A DNA stretch of 64,000 nt from Tomocerus qinae (GCA_020055645.1 CM034550.1:21546880-21610879); one strand, 5' to 3'. Shown: positions 13,601 through 25,362, counted from the first letter of the stretch. The notes: generated from the sequence alone by a model not told the origin. Program-made: numbers and translations.

Positions 13601-16600
13601 TTGTTCTAAAACAAAAAAACAATGCTGAATTAATATATAGCCATTATTTCTATGAAAATGACCAATAACAAACTAGTATTCCAATGAATCATTGTAAAAG
13701 TATATCAACACCGTAATACATGCATACCCACCAACACTGTGTACAATGTAGTACTTACTACTTATTACGGGGTAATAAATGATAACATGGTAGGTAAAAG
13801 GGAGCCTCAATTATTTCACTAATTTCCGGAGGAATGGCCAACTTTGTACAAGTACTTAAATATAGGTAGAATCTACCTATACAATTGTTTTTCGTAATTG
13901 ACAAATATAACAACGAATATATCGTAACTGAATATTAACTTTGAGATAATTTTATGCATTGTTGCCTTAAAAGTAATAAAACAATAAGATTTGGCATTTT
14001 GCTGTTAATGTTTTGGCTGGTTTGTGTTGAAAGAGCTTACCTTACCTAACCAAGTTGCTGTACACTTTAAAGTTGTTGACCCTTGAATTGTTATGACGTA
14101 ATTGTTTGATGGTTGGATCTGGTCCTGGTCTGATATTATTGCACCTATACCTACCTATACTATAATCATAAGTACCTAGACACAATAATATTGTTTTTCT
14201 ATATTTGATATTTGTACTTAAAATAATTGTATTTAAATGTACATAGAAGTTATTTATTGTGTGTTAGAGTGAGCTATTTGTTCGTATTTGGTCAGTAAGC
14301 TAATCAGCTAATGTGTTTCGTAGTTTTAATGTAAATACACAAACATGTACATAAGTCAAAATGGAATAGTGAACGTGTATTTAAAGTATTTATTGGGATG
14401 GTTGCTAGAATGGAAGGGAAAGAAGATGTACAGATTGACAGGTTGATCCTAAATGGATAAATCCGTAGTGCTGTTATGTATAGAATTCAAAATGAAGACA
14501 AGAATAAATTACATTTAGTCAGAGAAAGATACTACATAAGAATCCACTGAAGCTGCGCTGCTAAAGTGAAACAAACGGACAGAACCTACGAAAAGAAAGT
14601 AATAAGTCACAAATGCACACTTAGGTTTAATTTAGTAAGTGTAGATATTATAAGTTAAGTGTAGGCAATGAGATAACAGTAGAGATCATTAGCAAATGTG
14701 TATCGTGAATTGTATTATGATGAAGTATATATTATTATGTATGATAGCGTAAATGTTAAATCTGTCACCTATACATAAAAATGCCTTGTTTACGATTTTG
14801 TCGCTACTACGATAGAGCTATAGCTAAAATTCAAAGTCTCTGTTCTATGTACCGAAGACTGATTTAAATTTTAAAATCTTACCGATTGATCTGTTTCTCA
14901 GTAATGTAGATTCACTATATAAAATAATGCAACCGAACTATGAATCCCATTTCATACTTCAAAATAACTCTCTCAGTAAAAGGAAGAATACAAAATAGAT
15001 TATTCAGAAATTACCCTAATATTATACTAATTCATGATAGTGACATGTCAGGAAGAAATATCCTTATAACAATTGAACTGGCGATAAATATTTGACAGCT
15101 AATATATAACTTTCTAAATAAGGACTGGAACAGGTGAAATATAAAAATAATTTGTTTCTCAAGAGTAAATGTATTTTCTTCTGATTTTCCTATGCCATAA
15201 TATTTGAATTTTTCCTTCTATAAAAATGCCGGCAATAATACTGCAGTTTTTTTAAAGGCTAAAATTTTAAACTGAACAAAATAATAAAGTATTGCATTAT
15301 TATGGGTAATTCAAATCTAATATAACTATCTTAACTAACTAGTTAAACAGAGAATTCACACGGTACGGTAGGCTATATAGAGGCTGTTAATGTGTTAACT
15401 TTTATTATACTGAAGGTCCATTCCTCTTTACTGAAGATAATAATTTTTAGCATATCTGGAACACTCACATACGTATTAAATACGTGACTTTTAACAAACT
15501 ACACAGAGAAACATTATTTAGCAGGTAGACAATTGACGAGGAACATCTTAAATTAGCAATAACCCTATTTACCAGTAAAAACCATGAAAATTAAGCTATT
15601 AATATATTACTGTTTGCTGTCAGTCAAATGAACATCAAAAATTAATTTGCTGTCGTTGTCTGACATTTAGGAAATCAAATTGTTTAAAATTCTCAAGTAT
15701 TATTACAAAATTATAAAGATGTAAGGAAATGCTGTTCTTAATGATATTTAAAACCAAGTCCTACATGATGTGTATTAAGAAGGCAATAGAGAAATTCATA
15801 GAGAGGTATAGGGAGAGAATGCGTAGAAAAATAATGTCTTGTGTATATTGATAAAGGAGTCCAGAGTGTGACTTACTAGCTAAAGCTAACGATATAATAA
15901 GGTGCGCTAATTATTACAAAAATACAAGCCTTTTGATGTAACTGTAAGGAAATCTCCCAGGATAAGGACAAAGTCAATGAAGTAGGGATTTATATAAAAG
16001 GAATAGAAAAATTCCCACTGATTATCTAGGCTAAAGGCATTCCATGAAAACAAATCCTCGTAGTCAAATGTAAACTGATAGAATACAGAGAGTAGTAAAT
16101 TATCATAGGAGAATAATCAATAGCTAAAATTATATTACCTATACCTACGTAAATATAACGGAAAGATACATAAGTTAGATTATTTTATTTGTAGATGAGC
16201 TATATGAGATGGCAGGAATACCTAATTAAGATTTATTACTACCGTGCTGTTAATTACTGATTATATTCGACCTAATTTATTTATAATGAGATGAAATGAC
16301 GTAATCAAATTTAATAATCCAATGACTCTGCGTGCAATCCAACCAAATATACCTACAATACAATTGAGAATGGACCGAGATCAAAGTGTCGTGTCTTTTT
16401 GAAACAGTTTGACTTGCATTAAATTAAACTTCTTCTCAAATCTGTCTCTCGTTTGTTTTTGTATGTAATTTCACAAAATGGAATGTAAACGTATTCAAAT
16501 GTAAGTTATTTAGTGTACAATAATTGTATCCGTATATGTGTATTAAAAATACAGTTGCGTTTGTGTATATAGAAAAGTAGACTCGATTCAAATTCCTATT

Positions 16601-19600
16601 TCGTATTCATGTATTTGTTCGTAATTGTATATGAGGTTGCATAGTTAAATTATTAATGTCGAGCCCATATCCATTGCCTAATAGTTTCTTATTTCCGTGT
16701 AATTCCTTAATTAGAATGAAACTAGGAAAATTATGAATATATGTATCAAAGTATATATTCGTGTGTAATTGTATTCTGTATAGTTAAACAAGCTATAATG
16801 ATGATGTAATTGTCAACCTATTCAATAACAATACATATACGTAAAGAACTATACACACTAATAATCAATGAAAATGAATACATACATACATTATACATAG
16901 AGGTACATATTAAATATACTATTGACAATTAACGATGACCTAATTGATTAATATCGTTCGTATATAGCATAACAAGACGTTCAGCGTTTTACATTACATA
17001 AATAACAATAACCATTGCCTGATAATGCAATAAAATGGCAAACAAGTAATAATTAAGTAGTACTACCAAACTGCATCTTTATTACTTACTTCCATTCTCG
17101 TACTAGCTGCATTGACAGTGCCACTGCATCATGACTTTCTTTTGGGCAGTTCTTTTGCTTTGTTCTTTCTATAATATTTTCTTTTCAAATTAATAAGTAC
17201 CTACCTATTATAGTAGTGGGCAATTAAAATCATTTATTACTAATAAGGAATTATAAGCTTCACCATTAACATTTATTAAGTTTTTTAAAATTCACAATTG
17301 AATAAATAGCTTGGGATTCGTCTTCATTTTCGTATCAAGAAGAAGAACAAAGCAGAATGAATATAATGAACAATGGCAATGGAAAACTTTCACACTCTCC
17401 CTGGCCAGACAATAATGTTTTTGGAGATGATCCCTTTGTCAACTCTATGTCGAAGAATACCAGCGGAAATGGACATTCAAATGGGTCCAACGCCTTTAAA
17501 GCTGGAGAAGATGAAACAAAACGACAAGAGTCTATTCGGGAACTCATCGAAACGGAAAAGAACTATATGGCCGACATGGTGGTTGTTAAAGATGTAAGTT
17601 CATAGTCCTTAAATGTATTTCCATTTTCATATTGATGTCTTAATTTATAATTTGCTGTTTTGGATTTTAGTGTTTCATAGTTCCTTTATGCAACTCAAGA
17701 CTATTAACTCATGATGAACTATTGTCTATTTTCATTAATTGGGAAGATTTAATGGACTGCAGTAATAAACTTCTCAAAGCTTTCTCTGTCCGAAAACGTA
17801 CATGTGAAAGTGTTATGCTTATGGTCGGAGATATTTTATGTCAACATGTAAGTACATAATATGAATACAAAAGATATAAAACATTTTATTGGTGAGTTTA
17901 ATTGAGAAATATGTTTTGTATCAATAGATGCCTGGAATGAATGCTTACATCCGTTTCTGCAGTGCTCAGCTTCGATCTGCAGCTATTATTCAGCAGAAAT
18001 CTGAGCAAAGTCAAGAATTTAGAGACTTTTGTAAAATGTGTCAACAAAATCCAGAAACAAAAAGCTTGCCGCTGAGTTCCTTTTTAATTAAGCCAATGCA
18101 AAGGATAACAAAGTATCCTTTAATTATTAAGAAGGTATTCTAAAATATAACCACAGCCTGAGATAAAGCAATAAATTTACCAACCTATCTATGTATCTAT
18201 GTATGTCTGGTAGGGAAAGCCTAAATGCGAAAGCACGAGGCAAATATTACAAAAAATAATGAACTACATTTGGGATAATGTTTCGAAATTAAACCAATGT
18301 TGACCCACAAATCTTTTGAAATTTAATAGGAGTGCTAAGGGCCTAGTTGTGTATAATGATAAAAATTCTTGCCTATTTCCTTGATAATTTGTATATGATG
18401 TAAATGTAATGTGTATCATATGTATATAATATAATGTGTTGCGTAAAATATTCTGAAATTTAGATATTGGAATATACCCCTGACCATCATCCAGACAGAC
18501 AAAATCTGGAGGAAGCGTTGGCTAAGGCTGAAGAGCTTTGTGCTCAAGTCAATGAAGGTGTCAGAGAAAAAGAAAATTCAGATAGATTGGAATGGATGCA
18601 GACGCATGTGGTTTGCGATGGGCTGGATGAAAGACTTATTTTTAATTCATTGACAAATGCCTTGGGTCCACGAAAATTTTTGCATCACGGTGTTTTGAAA
18701 AAGGTATGTACAATTCCAAAAATGTGTACTCAAAGCGGCTTATACATAGTCAATGGTCTAATTTATTCTTATTTACATTGTAGACAAAGAGTGGGAAAGA
18801 GCTGATTGGATTTCTCTTTAATGATTTCCTTTTGCTGGCTACACCGAACAAACCCCTTAATATGACTCAGTTTTCCTTCGACAGGAATAGGAATCTTAAG
18901 TTCAAAATTTATCGCAAAGTAAGAGCAACGTAAATTGTAAAGAAAAACATACAAATAATAATTAAGAAATTGATTGTACTGATTCTAATCAAACTTGCTA
19001 TGATTATTTAGCCTATATTTTTAAACGAGATAACAGTAGACGAAGATGGAGTTGCAAATGAAGCAGAATTTATTATCGGGACTGAAAACAAAGCTACTCT
19101 AATGTTCGTCTGCGCTCCTGGAGGCTCAGAAAAGCGTCTTTGGATAAAGAACATTAAGGAAGCCAAAAAGCGCTACCATCAAGTAGAACAACAGTATCTG
19201 CAACGACAGCGTTCAAGTAATTTAGTATTTTATGTGAACTTCAAAGCATTATTATGCAGCGATACTTACAATGAGATTTTTACAATTTTTCTTATAATAG
19301 TATAATGATGATGGTCATGTATTCAGGTATTTAAAATATGTCAGGGATTTGTTACGTAAAGACTAGGGAAGTTAAAATAGATAACCTTTTAGAAACCCTG
19401 TGTTTGTATGAAATTGTACTTTGTCTAAATGTTTGTTGATATATTTATGGCGCAAATCTTACAGAAAAAGTAAACGCAGTCGGCAGATTGCTAGTCGTGG
19501 TCATGGAAGGGGAGAATCTTGCCGATAAATCTAAAAGTGGTAAGACAATTGATAAACCGTGTGCGGTTGTTGAAAAAAGTCAGAACAACCTCAAACCTCT

Positions 19601-20833
19601 CTTCCGTCACTTTAATTTTGCATGAGCTGCGTTTCTCTGTAGAAATAAGGTAGTAATTTTTGGTGGCAGACGACCTTGACCTAACTAGACTGCCTTTTTG
19701 CATGGCTATGGCTTATCACAATAATTGACCATATAAAGGCTGTTGAAATAATGCTTTTCGCAAAATGTTTTATTGAAACATTTTTGCGTAGTAGTACCAA
19801 TACCAATTACGTCAGTCTTGGCATTATTAAAGCATTGCAATACATTGTAATAAGGATTACTATATGATAATTAACTAGTTTAAAGTGTTTTGCTAATAAG
19901 TAATTAGTTTTTGGTTGGTAAAAGTGGGCTACGCTCACTTGCTACGTAATTTATATTCTGTTCCAAACAAAGATGCGTCTTCATCTCATGCTTATACACT
20001 TTCATATGCAATTGTTTGTAGTTCGCCGACGGCCTATAAAGGGTAAACTAAAGGTCCAAGTTGTCGCGGGCCGCTCCTTAGCTAATCGTGATCCAAACGG
20101 TACTAGACACCATCGCTTTTTTGCACTAAAAAACTATTCTGGTATATTTACACATTATTCTTACAAGCATGCCGATATTGTAAATATTATGAGCTTTAAA
20201 GCTGTCAAGTAAGCTTTGCATTGCTCGTTTTGGAAACATGAGAATTTTAAATACTCATTTAGTGCATGCTATGTAAGTTTTAAAAATGACGGAATTATAA
20301 ACCCTATGCTTGATGTTTGATAATGTAGTGCTATTTAATTAATGGAGTTTGTAATCATAGGAAAAAGTGATCCGTACTGCGAAGTAAGTCTGGGATCTGA
20401 AATAAGGAAGACGAGAGTGATTAGGGGGACACTGAATCCGAAATGGAATGACTCGATGCAGTTTTCAGTTAAAGATTTATACGAGGATATTCTGTGCCTT
20501 ACTGTATATGACAAGGATTATTTCTCTCCTGACCGTAAGTTTTGATTAATGTATATAATGTTATATATAAATGTATATATAAATATAATGTGAAGTGTAC
20601 AAAATATTCTGAATAATTTGAAATGTATGTATATAATCTTTCAATGCTTTAAGAAATTAAGTGTTTCTGATTCTGTTTTTATCTTAGAATTTTTGGGGAG
20701 GACGGAGATTGGGATATCTACTATACACGAGGAAACTCTAAACAGAAAAACTCCATGGACAAAAAAATTCCACTTACATGAGATTGAAACTGGAGACATT
20801 GTCATAAAATTGCATCTACAGATATTTGAGTAA
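4610..20833 (+). CDS. Intersectin, long form (EH-EH-coil-SH3x4-DH-PH-C2)
   Basis: Twenty-two coding exons: 4610-4761, 4921-5324, 5414-5489, 5749-5998, 6077-6396, 6668-6929, 7030-7299, 7421-7744, 7874-7989, 8136-8233, 8371-8924, 9147-9309, 9427-9618, 17310-17593, 17671-17847, 17928-18134, 18464-18703, 18784-18918, 19012-19216, then 19465-19539 or 20022-20099, then 20361-20534 and 20688-20833. The sum is 1607 or 1608 residues, in frame throughout. EH1 is at about 10-105 (EF loop [13 protein letters not shown]) and EH2 at 216-310 ([13 protein letters not shown]). A Glu/Arg-rich coiled coil spans 350-620. SH3 domains lie near 659-717, 758-815, 901-961 and 998-1052. The DH domain starts near 1130 ([15 protein letters not shown]), followed by PH and a C2 at about 1477-1605. 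Known role: endocytic scaffold binding dynamin and synaptojanin through SH3 domains, with Cdc42 exchange by DH-PH. A DPF motif (GDDPF) between SH3-D and DH could bind AP-2. Exon 14 starts at a weak-tract acceptor (AATAAATAG) chosen because it alone keeps frame. Confidence 0.94.
7319..7336. repeat. (TA)n microsatellite
   Basis: Short TA dinucleotide tract inside intersectin intron 7. Confidence 0.8.
9974..10300. repeat. Foldback element with about 127-bp inverted arms
   Basis: Bases 9974-10101 are nearly identical to the reverse complement of 10174-10300, with a few substitutions and one indel, around a 72-bp loop. Shared blocks include ATCAGTCTGATTTTTATGGG and TCCGGAGGATCAGTCTGATT. No coding frame and no clear target-site duplication is seen. 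The high arm identity implies recent insertion or ongoing arm conversion. Confidence 0.85.
10594..10723. repeat. Small MITE-like palindrome, 20-bp terminal inverted repeats
   Basis: TCCATGTGACATAAACGGCC at 10594-10613 is inverted at 10704-10723 with a single mismatch. The 130-bp unit has no coding capacity. I could not define a target-site duplication, so its family is open; it may belong together with the adjoining foldback element. Confidence 0.6.
19465..19539 (+). CDS. Intersectin exon 20a, first version of the C2 start
   Basis: 75 nt between an acceptor (TCTTACAG) and a donor (AGTG|GTAAGA), entering and leaving in phase 1. It encodes the first strands of the C2 domain, with [20 protein letters not shown] at the core. 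Joined to exon 21 it runs straight into [13 protein letters not shown], the expected C2 sequence. It has the same phases and nearly the same length as the 78-nt exon at 20022-20099, so the two look mutually exclusive. Confidence 0.8.
20022..20099 (+). CDS. Intersectin exon 20b, second version of the C2 start
   Basis: 78 nt between an acceptor (GTTTGTAG) and a donor (AACG|GTACTA), entering and leaving in phase 1. It encodes [20 protein letters not shown], aligning position by position with exon 20a ([20 protein letters not shown]). The GRxL/GKLxVxVxxGxxL pattern is the ordinary first strand of a C2 domain. Splicing to exon 21 gives a complete C2. Including both exons would also keep frame but would duplicate the first two strands. 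Confidence 0.75.
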
Positions 20834-21452
20834 CTTCATAGTCTATTTAGTATAGATACCTTAGCTGATAATCATAATCATGAATAATGTGAAATATCAA
20901 TATGTTACAAAGTAGATCAATTTACAATCTCAATTAGCTTTCCTATAATTGCCGACTATTTTAGTTGTACTCTCTGGAGCTCCTTAGTTTTAAGATGTAT
21001 ATTTAATTAGTCCAGATATCAAGTTTGTAACATCAAACCGTTTTGGTCTGATATACCTGAATTAGAGATTTTCATACCTTATTGTGATATTTTGTCTGCA
21101 TATAACAATTAAAACAATACCTGTATTTGTAGGTATGTTAAGTTATTATTTATTTTCAATAGCCTGTGTAATCCATTTTCCGTGTTTAGTTTTTATAGTG
21201 TGATAGAAGTGATATCTGATATAAAATGATGATGTAAATTGGCTGCTCTGTGCTCTCTAATGATTTCGTATCGAAAAGTTTCGTTTACATTTTGATAGTT
21301 AGTCTAGATGTTCTATGATCGATGGGATCGATGATACGTAAATCACGTAATTAATAATATGTGCTATATTGTATTTATTTACACCCGTTAACCTTCTTAC
21401 ATGGTTTTGTGTTCGTAATAGTGTTTTTCAACGAATTTAGCGAATCAGGCTC
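20834..21452. other. Intersectin 3' flank
   Basis: AT-rich sequence after the intersectin stop codon, with no ORF or repeat that I can support. It should include the intersectin 3' UTR; I see no unambiguous AATAAA before the repeat field begins. Confidence 0.5.
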
Positions 21453-21642
21453 ATTTTTAATTATTATTCATTGAAATAATTACGTGCTGTCAGTAGTAAT
21501 AAATATTTACTCATTCTCAAAATCATAAAATAAATATTATCAAAATCATAAAATAAATATGTCTATTTTTATTTATTTCTGCCCCACGAAGCTTACAATA
21601 ATATTTTTAGGAATTGATAGCCTTTGCAATCGTACATACAAA

Positions 21643-22697
21643 ATTACAGGTTAAAAACCTGGAGAAATATACGGGGAGAAGGCCAGAAAAACTCGAAAAC
21701 AATGTACAATTTTGATGCCAAAATAATTAAAGCTCGTAATTTTAAAATTTTCTTCAAAAAAATCTCCCCGTGCGTTTACCGCTAATTTACTTGCAACTCT
21801 CTTCGAAAAAAAAGGCATTTTAAAGAACAAAAATACAATAGTGATTCAATTAATTTCTGAAGCGGGGATGGAAAATATGTTCGACAATGGGAACATACTG
21901 TACCCTCAGTAATTGTAACGACTCAAAGTTATTTTCTGAAAATCAAAATCCAGATTAAATTGTCGTATCCATAGTCATTAAGAAACAATTAAGAGTATAA
22001 ATTTAACAGTAAAATATATTTAAATCTGACTGCGCTATAATTGTCAACTAAATGTCCAAAGTGCAATAAAAATGTTGCAGTGTTAAGAAATTGCCACAAT
22101 GTATAAAGTAACTTTTATAAAATAACTTAACTAAATTTTCTGCTTTTTATACGGTATTTTTTTGCCTTGAAATACAGTGTCATCTTATTTCAATATTTAC
22201 ATTTCCATGAAATTTATATTTGCAGTTGTTAGCACTTAAAGTCTAGTTGATAATACAGTATGTCAAGAAAGTATGCATCCATATGAAATCAGTTTCCACA
22301 GCATAGCAGTTTGTACTTCATTATTCTATTGTTATAATCTTAACTCTCAAATGAGGACTAAGTTTGTTATTGTTATTAATTTATTACAAGTTGTTTATCC
22401 TTATTATAAATTTGATACTGCCCGATACTGACTGTTACTGACTACCTGTTAGTTGGATATGGACTTCGCTTACTATGGCTGGGTACTATGGATACTTACT
22501 TTCTTACCATACTGTAGTGTGGATCTAAAGTTTTAAGGTTGTCGCAACAAAATTAACTGTAAACGCACGGGGAGATTTTTTTGAAGAAAATTTTAAAATT
22601 ACGAGCTTTAATTATTTTGGCATCAAAATTGTACCTTGTTTTCGAGTTTTTCTGGCCTTCTCCCCGTATATTTTTCCAGGTTTTTAACCTGTAATTT
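21643..22697. repeat. Inner inverted repeat pair, about 137-bp arms
   Basis: Bases 21643-21779 match the reverse complement of 22559-22697 with few differences; both carry ACGGGGAGAAGGCCAGAAAA and an end AAACGCACGGGGAGATTTTT. The 780 bp between the arms include one copy of the outer-arm block (21836-22107). The arms therefore behave like terminal inverted repeats of a 1.05-kb element that sits in, or was assembled with, the left side of the palindrome. Confidence 0.8.
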
Positions 22698-22770
22698 TTA
22701 TTTTATTGTTTTTCTTGATATATCTGGTTATAATTATAACTATCATATAACCACGAACACAAAATTTTTT

Positions 22771-23054
22771 AACTGTCAAAAATGAATTTATCCACTACCG
22801 AAGCAAGTTACCTTATATAAATTTTGTTTTTATGCTTGCATTTCACCAACTTTCTTTTTCTCTCCTTGAATTTCACCAACAATATACTCCTTTAATATTG
22901 CAAAATAATGTTGATTAGTAAAAGAAAGAGTACCTATATCAATCATAATCAAATTTGTTCAATGCATGTGTATTCTAACCAACGGGCTAGAAAATTAGAC
23001 GCATTGTTGTGGAATCCTTACTTGGTGTTGGTGTATGCAATAAAAACCGATGAG
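22771..23054 (+). pseudogene. Acylphosphatase fragment block A
   Basis: Order on the + strand: start codon and first ten codons of acylphosphatase exon 1 (ATG at 22782), an inverted exon 3 end plus intron start (22820-22880), a unit-specific tail, an intron 2 piece (22927-22973), and the acylphosphatase 5' flank piece from 22979. It ends in a CCGATGAG junction. The exon 1 frame stops after MNLSTTEASYLI, so nothing functional is encoded. Confidence 0.8.
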
Positions 23055-23112
23055 AAATAAAATAATAAATAAAAACCGATGAGATATGAGATGATTTATT
23101 TATTTCTTTCTT

Positions 23113-23415
23113 TCTTTTACTAATCAACATTATTTTGCAATATTAAAGGAGTATATTGTTGGTGAAATTCAAGGAGAGAAAAAGAAAGTTGGTGAAATGT
23201 AAGCATAAAAACAAAATTTATATAAAGTTACTTGCTTCGGTAGTGGATAAATTCATTTTTGACAATTAAAATTATTTTATGTTCTTGTTATCTTGCACCA
23301 CATGCATACACCAACACCAAGTAAGGATTCCACAACAATGCGTCTAATTTTCTAGCCCGTTGGTTAGAATACACATGCATTGAACAAATTTGATTATGAT
23401 TGATATAGGTACTCT
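23113..23415 (-). pseudogene. Acylphosphatase fragment block B
   Basis: Inverted relative to block A. Reading on the minus strand: intron 2 piece, 5' flank (23363-23340), continuous 5' flank into exon 1 (ATG at 23256-23254), then the inverted exon 3 end (23158-23219 on the + strand). Here the 5' flank runs directly into exon 1 as in the intact gene, which shows the source order. Confidence 0.8.
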
Positions 23416-23702
23416 TTCTTTTACTAATCAACATTATTTTGCAATATTAAAGGAGTATATTGTTGGTGAAATTCAAGGAGAGAAAAAGAAAGTTGGTGAA
23501 ATGTAAGCATAAAAATAAAATTTATATAAGGTTGCTTGCTTCGGTAGTGGATAAATTCATTTTTGACAATTAAAATTATTTTATGTTCTTGTTATCTTGC
23601 ACCACATGCATACACCAACACCAAGTAAGGATTCCACAACAATGCGTCTAATTTTCTAGCCCGTTGGTTAGAGTCACCGAAAACCGATGAGATATGAGAT
23701 GA
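23416..23702 (-). pseudogene. Acylphosphatase fragment block C
   Basis: Direct repeat of block B, almost identical through exon 1 (ATG at 23560-23558), exon 3 end (23462-23523) and 5' flank (23644-23667). It continues further into the 5' flank (GAGTCACCGAAAACCGATGA), a stretch matching 25690-25707 upstream of the intact gene, instead of the intron 2 piece. Confidence 0.8.
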
Positions 23703-23783
23703 TTTATTTATTTATTTTAATTTCCTTACATTTTTAACCTTATATAAATAAATAAATTATTTTATTTCTCATCGGTTTTTATT

Positions 23784-23886
23784 GCATACACCAACACCAA
23801 GTAAGGATTCCACAACAATGCGTCTAATTTTCTAGCCCGTTGGTTAGAATACACATGCATTGAACAAATTTGATTATGATTGATAT
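23784..23886 (-). pseudogene. Acylphosphatase fragment block D
   Basis: Partial block holding only the 5' flank piece (23820-23843) and the intron 2 piece, on the minus strand; it lacks exon sequence. It is bounded on both sides by ATCGGTTTTTAT junctions. Confidence 0.7.
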
Positions 23887-23935
23887 CGGTTTTTATTTAT
23901 TATTTTATTTCTCATCGGTTTTGATGAGAAAACAA

Positions 23936-24092
23936 TAGTGGATAAATTCATTTTTGACAATTAAAATTATTTTATGTTCTTGTTATCTTGCACCACATGC
24001 ATACACCAACACCAAGTAAGGATTCCACAACAATGCGTCTAATTTTCTAGCCCGTTGGTTAGAGTCACCGAAAACTGATGAGATATGAGATG
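23936..24092 (-). pseudogene. Acylphosphatase fragment block E
   Basis: Partial block with a truncated exon 1 start (ATG at 23951-23949) and 5' flank (24035-24058) on the minus strand, ending in the same CACCGAAAA stretch as block C. The exon 3 part is missing. Confidence 0.7.
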
Positions 24093-24205
24093 ATTTATTT
24101 ATTTATTTATTTTAATTTCCTTACATTTTTAACCTTATATAAATAAATAAATTATTTTATTTCTCATCGGTTTTTATTGCATACACCAACACCATGCAAC
24201 ACATA

Positions 24206-24461
24206 TTCGTGGGGCAGAAATAAATAAAAATAGACATATTTATTTTATGATTTTGAGAATATTTATTTTATGATTTTGAGAATGAGTAAATATTTATTAC
24301 TACTCACAGCACGTAATTATTTCAATGAATAATAATTAAAAATACTTACTTTTGCATACACAATCTTAAGGAATCTTCGTTTCCCTTTATTGCATTCTGC
24401 ATTTTTGTTTTTGTTGTTGTTGCTTTTGTTGGATATTGCATTGCATATTGCATCTGTTTCC
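24206..24461 (+). repeat. Direct repeat copy 1 of the acylphosphatase upstream segment
   Basis: Repeats 25363-25604 in the same orientation, from TTCGTGGGGCAGAAATAAAT to GCATATTGCATCTGTTTCC, with a short extra TTTTTGTTGTTG tract. Its first part is also the left outer arm in inverted form. Confidence 0.85.
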
Positions 24462-24469
24462 AATATTTA

Positions 24470-24790
24470 TTTTAATTGTCAAAAATGAATTTATCCACTA
24501 CCGAAGCAAGTAACCTTATATAAATTTTGTTTTTATGCTTGCATTTCACCAACTTTCTTTTTCTCTCCTTGAATTTCACCAACAATATACTCCTTTAATA
24601 TTGCAAAATAATGTTGATTAGTAAAAGAAAGAGTACCTATATCAATCATAATCAAATTTGTTCAATGCATGTGTATTCTAACCAACGGGCTAGAAAATTA
24701 GACGCATTGTTGTGGAATCCTTACTTGGTGTTGGTGTATGCAATAAAAACCGATGAGAAATAAAATAATAAATAAAAACCGATGAGATAT
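24470..24790 (+). pseudogene. Acylphosphatase fragment block F
   Basis: Same orientation and order as block A and nearly identical to it: exon 1 start (ATG at 24485), inverted exon 3 end (24523-24583), tail, intron 2 piece (from 24629) and 5' flank (from 24682). Confidence 0.8.
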
Positions 24791-24815
24791 GAGATGATTT
24801 ATTTATTTATTTATT

Positions 24816-24941
24816 TCTTTTACTAATCAACATTATTTTGCAATATTAAAGGAGTATATTGTTGGTGAAATTCAAGGAGAGAAAAAGAAAGTTGGTGAAA
24901 TGTAAGCATAAAAACAAAATTTTCATAGCTTCATTTGTTTA
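24816..24941 (+). pseudogene. Acylphosphatase fragment block G
   Basis: Contains the tail and the exon 3 end (24861-24923) in sense orientation, and continues into acylphosphatase intron 3 (TTCATTTGTTTA, compare 26336-26347). It then joins the right-hand outer arm. Confidence 0.75.
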
Positions 24942-25109
24942 TTGTGGCAAATTCTTTACACTGCAATATTTTTATTGCACTTTGGACATTATTTAGTTGA
25001 CAGTTATAGCGCAGTCATAACTAAATATATTTTACTGTTAAATGTTGTTAATACGGAAAAATTTATACTCATAAATGGTGATTAATTACTATGGATACGA
25101 CAATTTAAC

Positions 25110-25286
25110 ATGGATTTTGGAACCTGGAATGCAACAATTACTGAGGAAACATGTTGTATGTACAATTGCAAAGTGTTCCCACAGAACACTAAAGGCAGCT
25201 TTGACTGGCGTTCCCATTGTGGAAAATATTTTCCATCCCCGCTTCAGAAGTTAATTGAATACCTATTGTATAAACGGAAATTATAA
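25110..25286 (+). CDS. 58-codon ORF of unknown meaning
   Basis: ATG to TAA, 58 codons, inside the right outer arm. The peptide has four Cys (two adjacent, CC, then NC and HC), but I recognise no domain. The inverted copy in the left arm (around 21840-21960) carries an internal deletion that removes the middle of this frame. It could be a fragment of an exon captured with the repeat, or chance. Confidence 0.15.
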   Translation: MDFGTWNATITEETCCMYNCKVFPQNTKGSFDWRSHCGKYFPSPLQKLIEYLLYKRKL

Positions 25287-25362
25287 ATACTCGTATACGT
25301 ACTACAATATTTTGTATGTACGATTGCAAAGGCTATCAATTCCTAAAAATATTATTGTAAGC

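Larger units (their letters stand above)
9619..17309 (+). other. Intersectin intron 13 (7.7 kb)
   Basis: This intron separates the EH/SH3 half from the RhoGEF half and is far longer than the other introns of the gene, most of which are 60-560 bp. Retaining its start would add CKYLLI and stop at 9636-9638, giving a short isoform of about 1066 residues. It contains a foldback element (9974-10300) and a small MITE-like palindrome (10594-10723). The remaining sequence (10800-17300) is AT-rich and holds no coding exon that I can support; a possible alternative terminal exon begins at 12166. Confidence 0.7.

Noticed and set aside
22782-22817. Start codon and MNLSTTEAS reading in the repeat blocks as extra acylphosphatase genes
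   Set aside because: The frame stops after about 12 codons and the other exons are inverted or missing.
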